A DNA stretch of 64,000 nt from Streptomyces noursei (GTDB lineage: Bacteria; Actinomycetota; Actinomycetes; Streptomycetales; Streptomycetaceae). The notes under the pieces were generated by a model that was not told the DNA's origin, ran no database searches, and saw nothing but the letters and a program-made list of their open reading frames with translations. The stretch spans positions 6,014,001 to 6,078,000 of the forward strand of contig NZ_CP070326.1 of NCBI RefSeq assembly GCF_016917755.1, given 5' to 3'. Every line of letters starts with the position of its first letter. The stretch's first letter is position 1. Positions 7,282 to 16,048 of the stretch are shown here, one piece after another. The translations under genes were made by a program, and so were the position numbers.

Positions 7282-8499
7282 GTGAACCAACTGATGTCTC
7301 GCGCCGCCGACGATCCGCACGCCTCCGCCCTGCCCGGCACGCTCTCCGAGGCACTACGCGCCGAACTCATCACGTTCCGCCGCGACTTGCACATGAACCC
7401 GGAGCTCGGCAACCAGGAGTTCCGGACCACCGCGGCGATCAAGGACAGGCTGGAGAAGGCCGGGCTCAGCCCGCGGGCCCTCACCACCGGCACCGGCCTT
7501 ATCTGTGACATCGGTACGGACGACGGCACCACGGCCGGCGGGCGGCTCGCCCTCCGCGCGGACATCGACGCCCTCCCCATCCCCGACACCAAGACCGTCG
7601 ACTACGCCTCCACGGTCCCCGGTCGCGCCCACGCCTGCGGCCACGACGTGCACACCACCGTCGTGCTCGGCGCCGGACTGGTCCTGGCCGAGCTGGACCG
7701 CGAGGGCCGACTGCCCCGCCCGGTGCGGCTGCTCTTCCAGCCGGCCGAGGAGGTCCTGCCCGGCGGTGCCGCCGAGGCCGTCGAGAGCGGTGCGCTGGAC
7801 GGCGTCGGGCAGATCCTCGCCGTGCACTGCGACCCCCGGGTGGACGCCGGCCGGATCGGCCTGCGCACGGGCGCGATCACCTCCGCCTGCGACCGCCTGG
7901 AGATCACCCTCGAAGGGCCCGGCGGCCACACCGCCCGTCCGCACCTGACCACGGACATGGTCACCGCCGCCGCCCGGGTCGCCATCGACGTCCCGGCGGT
8001 GATCTCCCGCCGGGTGGACGCCCGGGCCGGCCTCGCGATCACCTGGGGCCGGATGGAGACCGGCCACGCCTGCAACGTCATCCCGCAGCGCGCCGCGCTC
8101 GCCGGCACCATCCGCTGCCTGGACCTGAACGCCTGGCGGCAGGCGCCGGACCTCGTCCACGCGGCGATCGACGAGGTCGCCACCCTGCACGGCGCCAAGT
8201 CCCAGATCGACTACGTCCGCGGCGTCCCGCCCGTCGTCAACGAGGCGGACAGCGTCCAGCTGCTGCACGACGCGATGGCCGCCCGCTGCGGTGCCGAGGC
8301 CGTCGAGGGCACCGAGCAGTCCCTCGGCGGCGAGGACTTCTCCTGGTACCTCGAACACGTCCCGGGCGCCATGGCCCGGCTGGGCGTCCGCCCGCCCGGC
8401 GAGCTGAGCAGCCTCGACCTGCACCGCGGCGACTTCGACGTCGACGAGCACGCGATCACCGTCGGGGTCGAGCTGTTCACGGCGGCGGCGCTGCTCTGA
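7282..8499 (+). CDS. M20 family amidohydrolase / metallopeptidase
   Basis: A 405-residue zinc hydrolase of the M20D (IAA-amino acid hydrolase, hippurate hydrolase, N-acetyl-diaminopimelate deacetylase) group. Visible motifs are RRDLHMNPELGNQEF at the N-terminus, LRADIDALPI, the metal-binding GRAHACGHDVHTTVVL (Cys and two His), LLFQPAEEVLPGGA (catalytic Glu-Glu) and GGEDFSWYLEHVPG near the C-terminus, with the small dimerisation domain between about residues 190 and 310. It should hydrolyse an N-acyl or amide bond in the cytoplasm; the substrate is not evident. GTG 7282 has no clear ribosome binding site. It lies between the glycopolymer and nucleoside loci with no evident tie to either. Confidence 0.88.
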   Translation: MNQLMSRAADDPHASALPGTLSEALRAELITFRRDLHMNPELGNQEFRTTAAIKDRLEKAGLSPRALTTGTGLICDIGTDDGTTAGGRLALRADIDALPIPDTKTVDYASTVPGRAHACGHDVHTTVVLGAGLVLAELDREGRLPRPVRLLFQPAEEVLPGGAAEAVESGALDGVGQILAVHCDPRVDAGRIGLRTGAITSACDRLEITLEGPGGHTARPHLTTDMVTAAARVAIDVPAVISRRVDARAGLAITWGRMETGHACNVIPQRAALAGTIRCLDLNAWRQAPDLVHAAIDEVATLHGAKSQIDYVRGVPPVVNEADSVQLLHDAMAARCGAEAVEGTEQSLGGEDFSWYLEHVPGAMARLGVRPPGELSSLDLHRGDFDVDEHAITVGVELFTAAALL

Positions 8500-8539
8500 G
8501 GCCCGCGGACCGTAAAGATCCCGCCACATCCCACCACCC

Positions 8540-8568
8540 CGGGCGGTCGGCCTTGCGTCGACCGCCCG
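8540..8568 (+). terminator. Hairpin after the M20 gene
   Basis: CGGGCGGTCG (8540–8549) pairs perfectly with 8559–8568 around a 9-nt loop, 40 bp after the stop codon. A U-tract is absent, as is common for Streptomyces terminators. Confidence 0.6.
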
Positions 8569-8637
8569 CCGTGTTGCCGGGGCACGCCGTGAGAGACGAA
8601 TCGATAACGGCGACGCCATGGAGGGTTTTGCGCCAGG

Positions 8638-8651
8638 TCTACGCGCGTTAA
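8638..8651 (+). promoter_or_regulatory. Putative nucleoside-regulon operator (transporter operon)
   Basis: TCTACGCGCGTTAA matches the palindrome TCTACGCGCGTAGn found upstream of four other nucleoside genes here, with the right half degenerate. It lies 52 bp before the lipoprotein start and overlaps a possible -10 (TTAATC, 8648–8653). Confidence 0.6.
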
Positions 8652-8703
8652 TCTCCCGACAAGCCAGCGCCACTGGGGGCGCTTACAGCGAAGGGAAGGC
8701 CCC

Positions 8704-9735
8704 GTGCGTCGGGTCATCAGGGTTGTCGCCGCGGCCACCGCCACCGCGTGTCTCGGGCTCACCGCCACCGCTTGCGGCCAGAGTTTCGCCGAGGCCAACC
8801 GCGCGAAACACGCCGGCGTCGGGCTGGCCTTCGACATCGGCGGGCGGGACGATCACTCGTTCAACGAGGCGGCCGCCCGCGGTACGGAGAACGCCCGCCG
8901 GCAACTGGGCGTGAACGTCAAAATGCTCACCGCGAAGAACGGCGAGACCGAGGCCGACCGCGAGCAGCGGCTGACCTCGTTCGCCGAGGCCGGGTACAAC
9001 CCGGTGATCGGGGTGGGCTTCGCCTACAGCCAGTCCGTGCAGAACGTCGCCAAGGACTTCCCGGACACCACCTTCGGCGTGGTCGACGCGGTGCCGACCG
9101 GCAAGAACGTCGACGCGATGGTGTTCGCCGAGCACGAGGGGTCGTACCTGGCCGGCGTCGCGGCCGCGCTGAAGAGCAAGACCCACAAGGTCGGCTTCAT
9201 CGGCGGGGTCAACAACGCGCTGATCCAGAAGTTCCAGGCCGGCTTCGAGCAGGGCGTGCGCGACACCGACCCGAAGGCCAAGGTCGTCTCGCAGTACCTG
9301 TACCCCAACAACGACAAGGGCTTCAACGACCCGGCCGCCGCCAAGGCCAAGGCCCAGGGCATGCTCGACAGCGGCATCGACATCATCTACTCGGCCGCCG
9401 GCCAGTCCGGCGCCGGCTCGATCGAGGCGGTCAGCAAGGTCAAGGGCGCCTGGGCGATCGGGGTGGACTCCGACCAGTACCGGCAGCCGGGACTGGCCCG
9501 TTACAAGGACCACATCCTGACCTCCGTGGTGAAGAACGTGGACGTGGCGGTCTTCGACCTCATCAAGAGCTGCGAGCAGCACAAGCCGCTGACCGGCATC
9601 CACACCTACGACCTGAAGCACGGCGGGGTCTCGCTCGCCACCTCGGGCGGTTTCATCAAGGACATCCAGCCGCAGATCGACGCGGTCCGGAAGAAGATCA
9701 TCGAGGGTCAGGTGAAGGTCAAGGAGACGCCGTAG
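8704..9735 (+). CDS. BMP-family nucleoside-binding lipoprotein of an ABC transporter
   Basis: A 343-residue extracellular solute-binding protein. The signal peptide has a lipobox ending LTATACG with Cys at residue 24, so it is a membrane-anchored lipoprotein. The mature part matches the BMP/PnrA family: GLAFDIGGRDDHSFNEAA at the start of the domain, VIGVGFAYSQSV, KVGFIGGVNNALIQKF and IIYSAAGQSGAGSIEA. BMP proteins bind purine or pyrimidine nucleosides. GTG 8704 follows a strong AAGGGAAGG ribosome binding site. It is the first gene of the operon with the ATPase, two permeases, cytidine deaminase and thymidine phosphorylase, which fits nucleoside uptake. Confidence 0.93.
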   Translation: MRRVIRVVAAATATACLGLTATACGQSFAEANRAKHAGVGLAFDIGGRDDHSFNEAAARGTENARRQLGVNVKMLTAKNGETEADREQRLTSFAEAGYNPVIGVGFAYSQSVQNVAKDFPDTTFGVVDAVPTGKNVDAMVFAEHEGSYLAGVAAALKSKTHKVGFIGGVNNALIQKFQAGFEQGVRDTDPKAKVVSQYLYPNNDKGFNDPAAAKAKAQGMLDSGIDIIYSAAGQSGAGSIEAVSKVKGAWAIGVDSDQYRQPGLARYKDHILTSVVKNVDVAVFDLIKSCEQHKPLTGIHTYDLKHGGVSLATSGGFIKDIQPQIDAVRKKIIEGQVKVKETP

Positions 9736-9863
9736 CCGTAGCCTCCGGGGGCCGCACCCGGCAGCCCCACGGGGCCGCCGCGGGCCCCACTCCCCCCTCT
9801 TTTCCCCGCTTTTTCCCCACCCGTCCGCTTCTTCCGCTCCTTCGCCCCTGAGGGGAGTGCGCC

Positions 9864-11468
9864 ATCAACGCAGCGCCCACCAGCAGCAGCCCGCCCGGCC
9901 AGGACGCCCCTGCTGTAGAACTCCGCGGGATCACCAAAAGGTTCCCCGGCGTCGTGGCCAACCACGACATCCACCTCACCGTCCGCCGCGGTACCGTCCA
10001 CGCCCTGTGCGGCGAGAACGGCGCCGGCAAGTCGACCCTGATGAAGATCCTCTACGGCATGCAGAAGCCGGACGAGGGCACCATCGCGCTCGACGGCGAG
10101 CAGGTCGCCCTGCACTCTCCGGGCGACGCCATCGCCCGCGGCATCGGCATGGTGCACCAGCACTTCATGCTCGCCGACAACCTCACCGTCCTGGAGAACA
10201 CCGTCCTCGGCGCGGAGAAACTGCACGGCATCGGCGCCGGCGCCCGCGCACGGATACGTGAGATCTCCGACGCGTACGGGCTGAACATCCGGCCGGACGT
10301 GCTCATCGAGGACCTGGGCGTCGCCGACCGCCAGCGGGTGGAGATCCTCAAGGTCCTCTACCGGGGCGCCCGGACGCTGATCCTCGACGAGCCGACCGCG
10401 GTCCTCGTCCCGCAGGAGGTCGACGCGCTCTTCGACAACCTCCGCGAGCTCAAGTCCGAGGGCCTGACCGTCATCTTCATCTCGCACAAGCTGGGCGAGG
10501 TGCTGTCGGTCGCCGACGACATCACCGTCATCCGGCGCGGCACGACGGTGGCGTCCGTCGAGCCGTCGAGGACCACCCCCAAGCAGCTGGCCGAGCTGAT
10601 GGTCGGCAGCGAGCTGCCCTCCCCGGAGACCCGCGAGTCCACCGTCACCGACGTGGAGATGCTGAAGGTCAGCGACGTGCGGCTGTCCGCCACGGACTCC
10701 GACGGCGTGGTCCGCACGGTGCTGGACGGCATCTCGTTCACCATCCGCAAGGGCGAGGTGCTGGGCGTCGCCGGCGTCGAGGGCAACGGGCAGGCCGAGC
10801 TGGTCGAGGCCGTCATGGGCACCCGCACGCCCGACGGCGGGACCATCACCCTGGACGGCCGGGACCTGTCGCGGTCCTCCACCCGCGCCCGCCGCGAGGG
10901 CGGCATCGGCTACATCCCCGAGGACCGGCACCGGCACGGCCTGCTGCTGGACGCCCCGCTGTGGGAGAACCGCATCCTGGGCCACGTCACCGAGCGCCCC
11001 AACAGCAAGGGCAAGCTCCTCGACCTGGCCGGTGCCCGCAAGGACACCGAGCGGATCGTCGCCGAGTACGACGTCCGCACCCCCGGCATCGAGGTCACCG
11101 CGGCCTCGCTCTCCGGCGGCAACCAGCAGAAGCTGATCGTCGGCCGCGAGATGAGCCACCACCCCAAGCTGCTGATCGCCGCCCACCCCACCCGCGGGGT
11201 CGACGTCGGCGCGCAGGCGCAGATCTGGGAGCAGATCCGCGTCGCGCGCCGGGAGGGGCTGGCGGTCCTGCTGATCTCTGCCGACCTGGACGAGCTGATC
11301 GGGCTGTCCGACACCCTGCGGGTGATGTACCGCGGCCGGCTGGTCGCGGACGCCGACCCCGCAGTGATCACCCCGGAGGAGTTGGGCTCCGCCATGACCG
11401 GTGCCGCCAGCGGCCACCTCAGCGCGTCGGACGACAGCGCCGTCGCCCAGGGGGGTGGCGAGAAGTGA
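9864..11468 (+). CDS. Nucleoside ABC transporter ATP-binding protein (apparent AUC start)
   Basis: A tandem ATPase of the RbsA/MglA/YufO type, about 534 residues. The first domain has CGENGAGKSTLMKILYG (Walker A) and LILDEPTAV (Walker B). The second has GVEGNGQAELVEAV in place of a canonical Walker A, LSGGNQQKLIVGREM (signature) and LLIAAHPTRGVDVGA. No ATG, GTG or TTG occurs in frame between the stop at 9849–9851 and GTG 9954. GTG 9954 would delete ELRGITKRFPGV, the first strand and aromatic A-loop that contacts ATP. An AGGGGAG Shine–Dalgarno (9851–9857) lies 6 bp before ATC 9864, so initiation at AUC is inferred. Its stop overlaps the permease start (GTGA). Confidence 0.9.
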   Translation: MNAAPTSSSPPGQDAPAVELRGITKRFPGVVANHDIHLTVRRGTVHALCGENGAGKSTLMKILYGMQKPDEGTIALDGEQVALHSPGDAIARGIGMVHQHFMLADNLTVLENTVLGAEKLHGIGAGARARIREISDAYGLNIRPDVLIEDLGVADRQRVEILKVLYRGARTLILDEPTAVLVPQEVDALFDNLRELKSEGLTVIFISHKLGEVLSVADDITVIRRGTTVASVEPSRTTPKQLAELMVGSELPSPETRESTVTDVEMLKVSDVRLSATDSDGVVRTVLDGISFTIRKGEVLGVAGVEGNGQAELVEAVMGTRTPDGGTITLDGRDLSRSSTRARREGGIGYIPEDRHRHGLLLDAPLWENRILGHVTERPNSKGKLLDLAGARKDTERIVAEYDVRTPGIEVTAASLSGGNQQKLIVGREMSHHPKLLIAAHPTRGVDVGAQAQIWEQIRVARREGLAVLLISADLDELIGLSDTLRVMYRGRLVADADPAVITPEELGSAMTGAASGHLSASDDSAVAQGGGEK

Positions 11469-12664
11469 GCACGTCCACCACCACGCCGACGACCAAGAAG
11501 ACCCCGGCCGTTGACGCCATCGCGCGCAGCGCCGCCCGGGACAAGGTCCTGCTGGGCATCGCCGCCCCGGTGCTGGCGATCGTCGCCGCGATAGTGATCA
11601 GCTCGCTGGTCTTCCTGGCGTCCGGCGAGAACCCGTTCCGGGCCTACGGGATCATGGCCGACTACGGCCACTACAGCGACAGCCAGGTCTGGATCATCAA
11701 CAAGGCGGTGCCGTACTACCTTTCGGCGCTCGCGGTGGCCATCGGCTTCCGGATGAACCTGTTCAACATCGGTGTGGACGGGCAGTACCGGTTGGCCGCC
11801 TTCGCCGCGGCGGCGGTCGGCGGCGCCATCGCGCTGCCCGGCGCCCTCCAGATCATCCTGCTCATCGTCATCGCGATGCTGGTGGGCGCGATCTGGTCCG
11901 GCATCGCCGGCCTGCTGAAGACCACCCGCGGGGTCAGCGAGGTGATCACCACGATCATGCTGAACTCCATCGCGGCGTCGTTGATCGGCTACTTCCTCCA
12001 GGACGGCCGGCTCGCTGTCAAGGACGGCAACCTCCTGCACACCAAGTTCCTGCCGGAGTCCAGCCACTTCTTCTCCTTCCCGGCCCACCCCAAGCCGGTC
12101 GAGGGCTTCGTGGTGGTCGCGGTGGTGGCCGGTGCCCTGTACTGGTTCCTGATCAACCGCACCCGCTTCGGTTTCGACCTGCGGGCGGTGGGCGCCTCCG
12201 AGTCGGCCGCCGAGGCCAGCGGCGTCAGCGTCAAGCGGATGATCGTCATCAGCATGCTGCTGTCCGGTGCCGCGGCCGGCCTGGTCGGGATGCCGACCCT
12301 GCTCGGCGAATCGTTCCAGTACGGCACCGACTTCCCCGCCGGTATCGGCTTCACCGGCATCGCCATCGCCCTGCTCGGCCGCAACAACCCGGCCGGCATG
12401 GCCTTCGGCGCCCTGCTCTGGGCGTTCCTCGACCGCACCGGCTCCCGGCTGGAGTTCGAGGGCTACGCCCAGGAGATCGTCGGCGTCATCCAGGGCGTGA
12501 TCGTGCTCTGCGTGGTCGTCGCCTACGAGGTCGTCCGCCGCTACGGGCTGCGTCTCCAGCAGCGCAAGGTCGGCGAGGAACTGGCCGTGCTGGCCCGCAC
12601 CGGCGACGACACGAACGGGACCGGCGCCGCCGGCAACAGTGACAAGCCGGAGGTGACGGCGTGA
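11465..12664 (+). CDS. Nucleoside ABC transporter permease 1
   Basis: A 399-residue integral membrane protein of the branched-chain/ribose/nucleoside permease family (BPD_transp_2; YufP-like). About nine hydrophobic segments follow a 30-residue cytoplasmic tail, including LLGIAAPVLAIVAAIVISSL and GIGFTGIAIALLGRNNPAGM. The conserved GFRMNLFNIGVDGQYRLAAF and TTRGVSEVITTIMLNSIAAS segments are typical of this family. It starts at GTG 11465 overlapping the ATPase stop and ends overlapping the second permease start (12661), so ATPase and both permeases are translationally coupled, as expected for a heteromeric membrane complex. Confidence 0.92.
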   Translation: MSTSTTTPTTKKTPAVDAIARSAARDKVLLGIAAPVLAIVAAIVISSLVFLASGENPFRAYGIMADYGHYSDSQVWIINKAVPYYLSALAVAIGFRMNLFNIGVDGQYRLAAFAAAAVGGAIALPGALQIILLIVIAMLVGAIWSGIAGLLKTTRGVSEVITTIMLNSIAASLIGYFLQDGRLAVKDGNLLHTKFLPESSHFFSFPAHPKPVEGFVVVAVVAGALYWFLINRTRFGFDLRAVGASESAAEASGVSVKRMIVISMLLSGAAAGLVGMPTLLGESFQYGTDFPAGIGFTGIAIALLGRNNPAGMAFGALLWAFLDRTGSRLEFEGYAQEIVGVIQGVIVLCVVVAYEVVRRYGLRLQQRKVGEELAVLARTGDDTNGTGAAGNSDKPEVTA

Positions 12665-13944
12665 GTACGGAACTCAAGTCCGCGGCGCGACCCGCGGCCC
12701 CCGGCCCGGGCGGCGGGAAGCGGAAGCTGACCTACCCCTGGATCATGCTGATCGTCGCCGGCGCGCTGTTGGCGGTCTCCGCCCTGCGGGCCGTCAGCGG
12801 CGCCGCGGACCTCACGTCCGCCGGCCAGTTCGGGGCCGCGCTCAGCGCCGCCGTACCGATCGGGCTGGCCGGTCTGGGCGGTCTGTGGGCCGAGCGGGCC
12901 GGCGTGATCAACATCGGACTCGAAGGCATGATGATGCTCGGCTCGTTCGCGGCCGGCTGGGTGGGCTGGCAGCACGGCCCCTGGGCGGCTGCCGCGGCCG
13001 GCATCCTCGGCGGCGCGCTCGGCGGCCTGGTGCACGCCGTCGCCACCGTGACCTTCGGCGTGGACCACATCGTCTCCGGTGTCGCGATCAACATCCTGGC
13101 GCTGGGCGCCACCCAGTACCTCGCCACCCTCTGGTTCGGCCAGGAGGGCAGCGCGGCGATGGTGGCCGGCGGCAACGACAAGCAGTCCCCGCCGATGTCC
13201 GACATGCCGACCTTCACCGTCCCCGGCCTCGCGGACTGGCTGAACGGGATCGAGGGCCACCACTGGTTCCTGGTCTCCGACGTCGCCGGGGTGCTCGGCG
13301 CCGCGGTCACCGGCGTCTCCTGGCTCACCGTCCTGACCATCGGCCTCTTCGTCGGCACCTTCTTCCTGCTGTGGCGCTCGTCGTTCGGCCTGCGGCTGCG
13401 GTCCTGCGGCGAGGCCCCGCTCTCCGCCGAGACCCTCGGCGTCAACGTCTACGCGTACAAGTACGCGGCGGTGCTGGTCTCCGGCGCGCTGGCCGGCCTC
13501 GGCGGCGCCTTCCTGGCGATCAGCGTGCACTTCTACCAGGACGGTCAGACCGGCGGGCGCGGTTACATCGGTCTGGCCACGATGATCTTCGGCAACTGGC
13601 GGCCGGGCGGCGTCGCCCTCGGCGCGGGCCTGTTCGGCTTCATGGACGCCATGCAGCTGCGCAGCGGTGGCCCGACCGTGCACGCCCTGCTGCTGGGCCT
13701 GGCCGCGCTGCTCGCCGGCCTGGCGCTGGTGCGGCTGCGGGCCGCCAAGCGGGCCCAGGCCGCGGTCGCCGCGGTCGCCGCCGTGGTCCTGTTGGTCTGG
13801 TACGCGCTCTCCGACAGCGTCCCGCTGGAACTGGTCGAGGCCAGCCCCTACATCGCTACGCTGCTGGTCCTGGCGCTCTTCTCACAGCGCCTGCGGTCCC
13901 CGAAGGCGATCGGCAAGCCCTACCGCCGGGGCCAGGGCCACTGA
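12661..13944 (+). CDS. Nucleoside ABC transporter permease 2
   Basis: A 427-residue membrane protein of the same family as permease 1 (YufQ-like), with ERAGVINIGLEGMMMLGSFA and GVDHIVSGVAINILALGATQ as the family landmarks and about ten predicted membrane spans. The long periplasmic-side loop around residues 160–200 and the extra C-terminal hydrophobic pair (residues 335–420) are features of this subunit. GTG 12661 overlaps the preceding stop. Together with permease 1, the ATPase and the BMP lipoprotein it completes the importer. Confidence 0.92.
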   Translation: MSTELKSAARPAAPGPGGGKRKLTYPWIMLIVAGALLAVSALRAVSGAADLTSAGQFGAALSAAVPIGLAGLGGLWAERAGVINIGLEGMMMLGSFAAGWVGWQHGPWAAAAAGILGGALGGLVHAVATVTFGVDHIVSGVAINILALGATQYLATLWFGQEGSAAMVAGGNDKQSPPMSDMPTFTVPGLADWLNGIEGHHWFLVSDVAGVLGAAVTGVSWLTVLTIGLFVGTFFLLWRSSFGLRLRSCGEAPLSAETLGVNVYAYKYAAVLVSGALAGLGGAFLAISVHFYQDGQTGGRGYIGLATMIFGNWRPGGVALGAGLFGFMDAMQLRSGGPTVHALLLGLAALLAGLALVRLRAAKRAQAAVAAVAAVVLLVWYALSDSVPLELVEASPYIATLLVLALFSQRLRSPKAIGKPYRRGQGH

Positions 13945-13999
13945 CGCGCGCGGATCCCCGCACCGCGCGCGAAGGAAGACACGAAGGAAGACAGCACGT

Positions 14000-14401
14000 A
14001 TGACGCACGAAGTGCCGGTCGACTGGACCGCACTGCGGACGCAGGCCCGGGACGCGATGTCCCGGGCCTACGCCCCTTATTCCGGCTACCCCGTCGGCGC
14101 CGCCGCCCTGGTGGACGACGGCCGCACGGTCACCGGCTGCAATGTCGAGAACGCCTCCTACGGCCTGGCGCTGTGCGCCGAATGCGGCCTGGTCTCCGCC
14201 CTGTTCGCCGGCGGCGGCGGCCGGCTGACCGCGTTCACCTGCGTCGACGGCAAGGGCGAGCTGCTCGTCCCGTGCGGTCGCTGCCGGCAGCTCCTCTACG
14301 AGCACGGTGGGCCCGAGCTGCTGGTCGACACCCGGGCCGGCATCCGCCCCCTGTCGGAACTCCTCCCGGACGCCTTCGGCCCGGGACACCTGACGGAATG
14401 A
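14000..14401 (+). CDS. cdd: Cytidine deaminase
   Basis: A 133-residue homotetrameric-type cytidine deaminase, which converts cytidine and deoxycytidine to uridine and deoxyuridine. Zinc ligands and catalytic Glu are visible: Cys and Glu in LCAECGLVSAL and the two Cys of VPCGRCRQLL. Substrate-binding YSGYPVGAAALVDDG and GCNVENASYGLALCA are also present. ATG 14000 is preceded by GAAGGAAG; the upstream leader repeats an ACGAAGGAAGACA-like unit twice, giving two Shine–Dalgarno copies with only the nearer correctly spaced. It lies 55 bp after permease 2 in the same direction. Confidence 0.95.
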   Translation: MTHEVPVDWTALRTQARDAMSRAYAPYSGYPVGAAALVDDGRTVTGCNVENASYGLALCAECGLVSALFAGGGGRLTAFTCVDGKGELLVPCGRCRQLLYEHGGPELLVDTRAGIRPLSELLPDAFGPGHLTE

Positions 14402-14465
14402 CGGCGGGCGGGGCTCCGCGGGCGGCAGGTGCCGCCGCCCGCCGCCCGCCCTGGCGACTGCGGCG

Positions 14466-14479
14466 TCTATGCGTGTAGA
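14466..14479 (+). promoter_or_regulatory. Putative nucleoside-regulon operator (deoA)
   Basis: TCTATGCGTGTAGA is symmetric and differs at two paired positions from the 14-bp palindrome seen at other nucleoside genes. It lies 32 bp before deoA, overlapping a possible -10 (TAGAAC, 14475–14480), which suggests an internal promoter inside the transporter operon. Confidence 0.55.
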
Positions 14480-14511
14480 ACGGGACCTACCCGTTCGAAA
14501 GGAACCCGTCC

Positions 14512-15789
14512 ATGGACGCCATCTCCGTCATCCGTACCAAGCGCGACCGCGGTGAGCTGACCCCGGAACAGATCGACTGGGTCATCGACGCGTACACCCG
14601 CGGCGAGGTCGCCCACGAACAGATGTCGTCCCTCGCCATGGCCATCTTCCTCAACGGCATGAACCGTCAGGAGATCGCCCGCTGGACCGCCGCCATGATC
14701 GCCTCCGGTGAGCGGATGGACTTCTCCTCGCTCGCCCGCCCCACCGCCGACAAGCACTCCACCGGCGGCGTCGGCGACAAGATCACCCTGCCGCTCGCCC
14801 CGCTGGTCGCCGCCTGCGGCGCCGCCGTCCCGCAGCTCTCCGGCCGCGGCCTGGGCCACACCGGCGGCACCCTCGACAAGCTGGAGTCCATCCCCGGCTG
14901 GCGCGCCACCCTGAGCAACGACGAGATGCTCGACGTCCTGCGCACCGTCGGCTCGGTCATCTGCGCCGCCGGCGACGGCCTCGCCCCCGCCGACAAGAAG
15001 CTCTACGCCCTCCGCGACGTCACCGGCACCGTCGAGTCCATCCCCCTCATCGCCTCCTCGATCATGTCCAAGAAGATCGCCGAGGGCACCGGCTCCCTCG
15101 TCCTGGACGTCAAGGTCGGCTCCGGCGCCTTCATGAAGAACCTCGACGACGCCCGCGAACTGGCCTCCACCATGGTCGGGTTGGGCACCGACCACGGCGT
15201 GCGCACGGTCGCCCTGCTCACCGACATGGCCACCCCGCTCGGCCGCACCGCCGGCAACGCCCTCGAAGTCCGCGAATCCGTCGAGGTGTTGGCCGGCGGC
15301 GGCCCCTCCGACGTCGTCGACCTCACCCTCGCCCTCGCCCGCGAGATGCTCGACGCGGCCGGCCTGAAGGACGCCGACCCGGCCAAGGCGCTCGCCGACG
15401 GCTCCGCGATGGACCACTGGCGCCGCATGATCACCGCCCAGGGCGGCGACCCCGACGCCGCGCTCCCGGTCGCCCGCGAGCAGCACACCGTCACCGCCTC
15501 CGCCTCCGGAGTGCTGACGTCCCTCGACGCCTACGCCGTCGGCCTCGCCGCCTGGCGCCTGGGCGCCGGCCGGGCCCGCAAGGAGGACCCGGTGCAGGCC
15601 GGCGCCGGCATCGAACTCCACGCCAAGCCCGGCGACCAGGTCACCGCCGGCCAGCCGCTGCTCACCCTGCACACCGACACCCCCGAGAAGTTCGACTACG
15701 CCCTCGCGGCGCTGGACGGCGGGGTGGAGATCGGCGCGTCGGACACCCCGTTCGAGGCACAGCCGGTGGTGCTGGAGCGGATCGGCTGA
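14512..15789 (+). CDS. deoA: Thymidine phosphorylase
   Basis: A 425-residue pyrimidine nucleoside phosphorylase, releasing the base and (deoxy)ribose-1-phosphate. The family signature is visible as SGRGLGHTGGTLDKLESIPG (residues 103–122). Phosphate and substrate contacts occur in DKHSTGGVGDKITLPLAP and SIPLIASSIMSKKIAEG, and the C-terminal PYNP domain (residues about 345–420) is complete. AAAGGAA precedes ATG 14512. It is last in the transporter operon; its product feeds the mutase and DeoC encoded 16–20 kb away. Confidence 0.95.
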   Translation: MDAISVIRTKRDRGELTPEQIDWVIDAYTRGEVAHEQMSSLAMAIFLNGMNRQEIARWTAAMIASGERMDFSSLARPTADKHSTGGVGDKITLPLAPLVAACGAAVPQLSGRGLGHTGGTLDKLESIPGWRATLSNDEMLDVLRTVGSVICAAGDGLAPADKKLYALRDVTGTVESIPLIASSIMSKKIAEGTGSLVLDVKVGSGAFMKNLDDARELASTMVGLGTDHGVRTVALLTDMATPLGRTAGNALEVRESVEVLAGGGPSDVVDLTLALAREMLDAAGLKDADPAKALADGSAMDHWRRMITAQGGDPDAALPVAREQHTVTASASGVLTSLDAYAVGLAAWRLGAGRARKEDPVQAGAGIELHAKPGDQVTAGQPLLTLHTDTPEKFDYALAALDGGVEIGASDTPFEAQPVVLERIG

Positions 15790-15790
15790 C

Positions 15791-15832
15791 CTGCCGGGGT
15801 GCCGTTGCCCTTGGGGCGCGGCACCCCCGCAG
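15791..15832 (+). terminator. Terminator after deoA
   Basis: CTGCCGGGGTGCCG (15791–15804) pairs with CGGCACCCCCGCAG (15819–15832) with one mismatch and a 14-nt loop, directly after the deoA stop. Confidence 0.75.
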
Positions 15833-15863
15833 GGTCCGTCCCCGCGTCGGCGTGCACTGGCAG

Positions 15864-15932
15864 GGGCCTCCCGAGGAGGCCCGGACCCGTCCCGGCCGGA
15901 TGTCCGGCCAAGGAATCGCCGGTCGGGACGGG
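15864..15932. other. Structured intergenic element
   Basis: Two hairpins abut: GGGCCTCC/GGAGGCCC (15864–15882, 3-nt loop), and a 14-bp stem with one mismatch (15886–15899 with 15919–15932) enclosing a smaller CCGGC/GCCGG-type hairpin. It lies between deoA and the small accessory genes. No gene is visible from 15833 to 16048. It may be a terminator cluster or a repeated element. Confidence 0.5.
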
Positions 15933-16048
15933 GGCTTGATGTGCTCACCGGACGTCAGGGCTCGTGCCGCGGCGCGTCCGGAAGCCGGTGCCGCGGGGTG
16001 CGGTAGGCATGGCGGTCCTGGGCGGCACCACCGACGTCCGCCCGCTGC

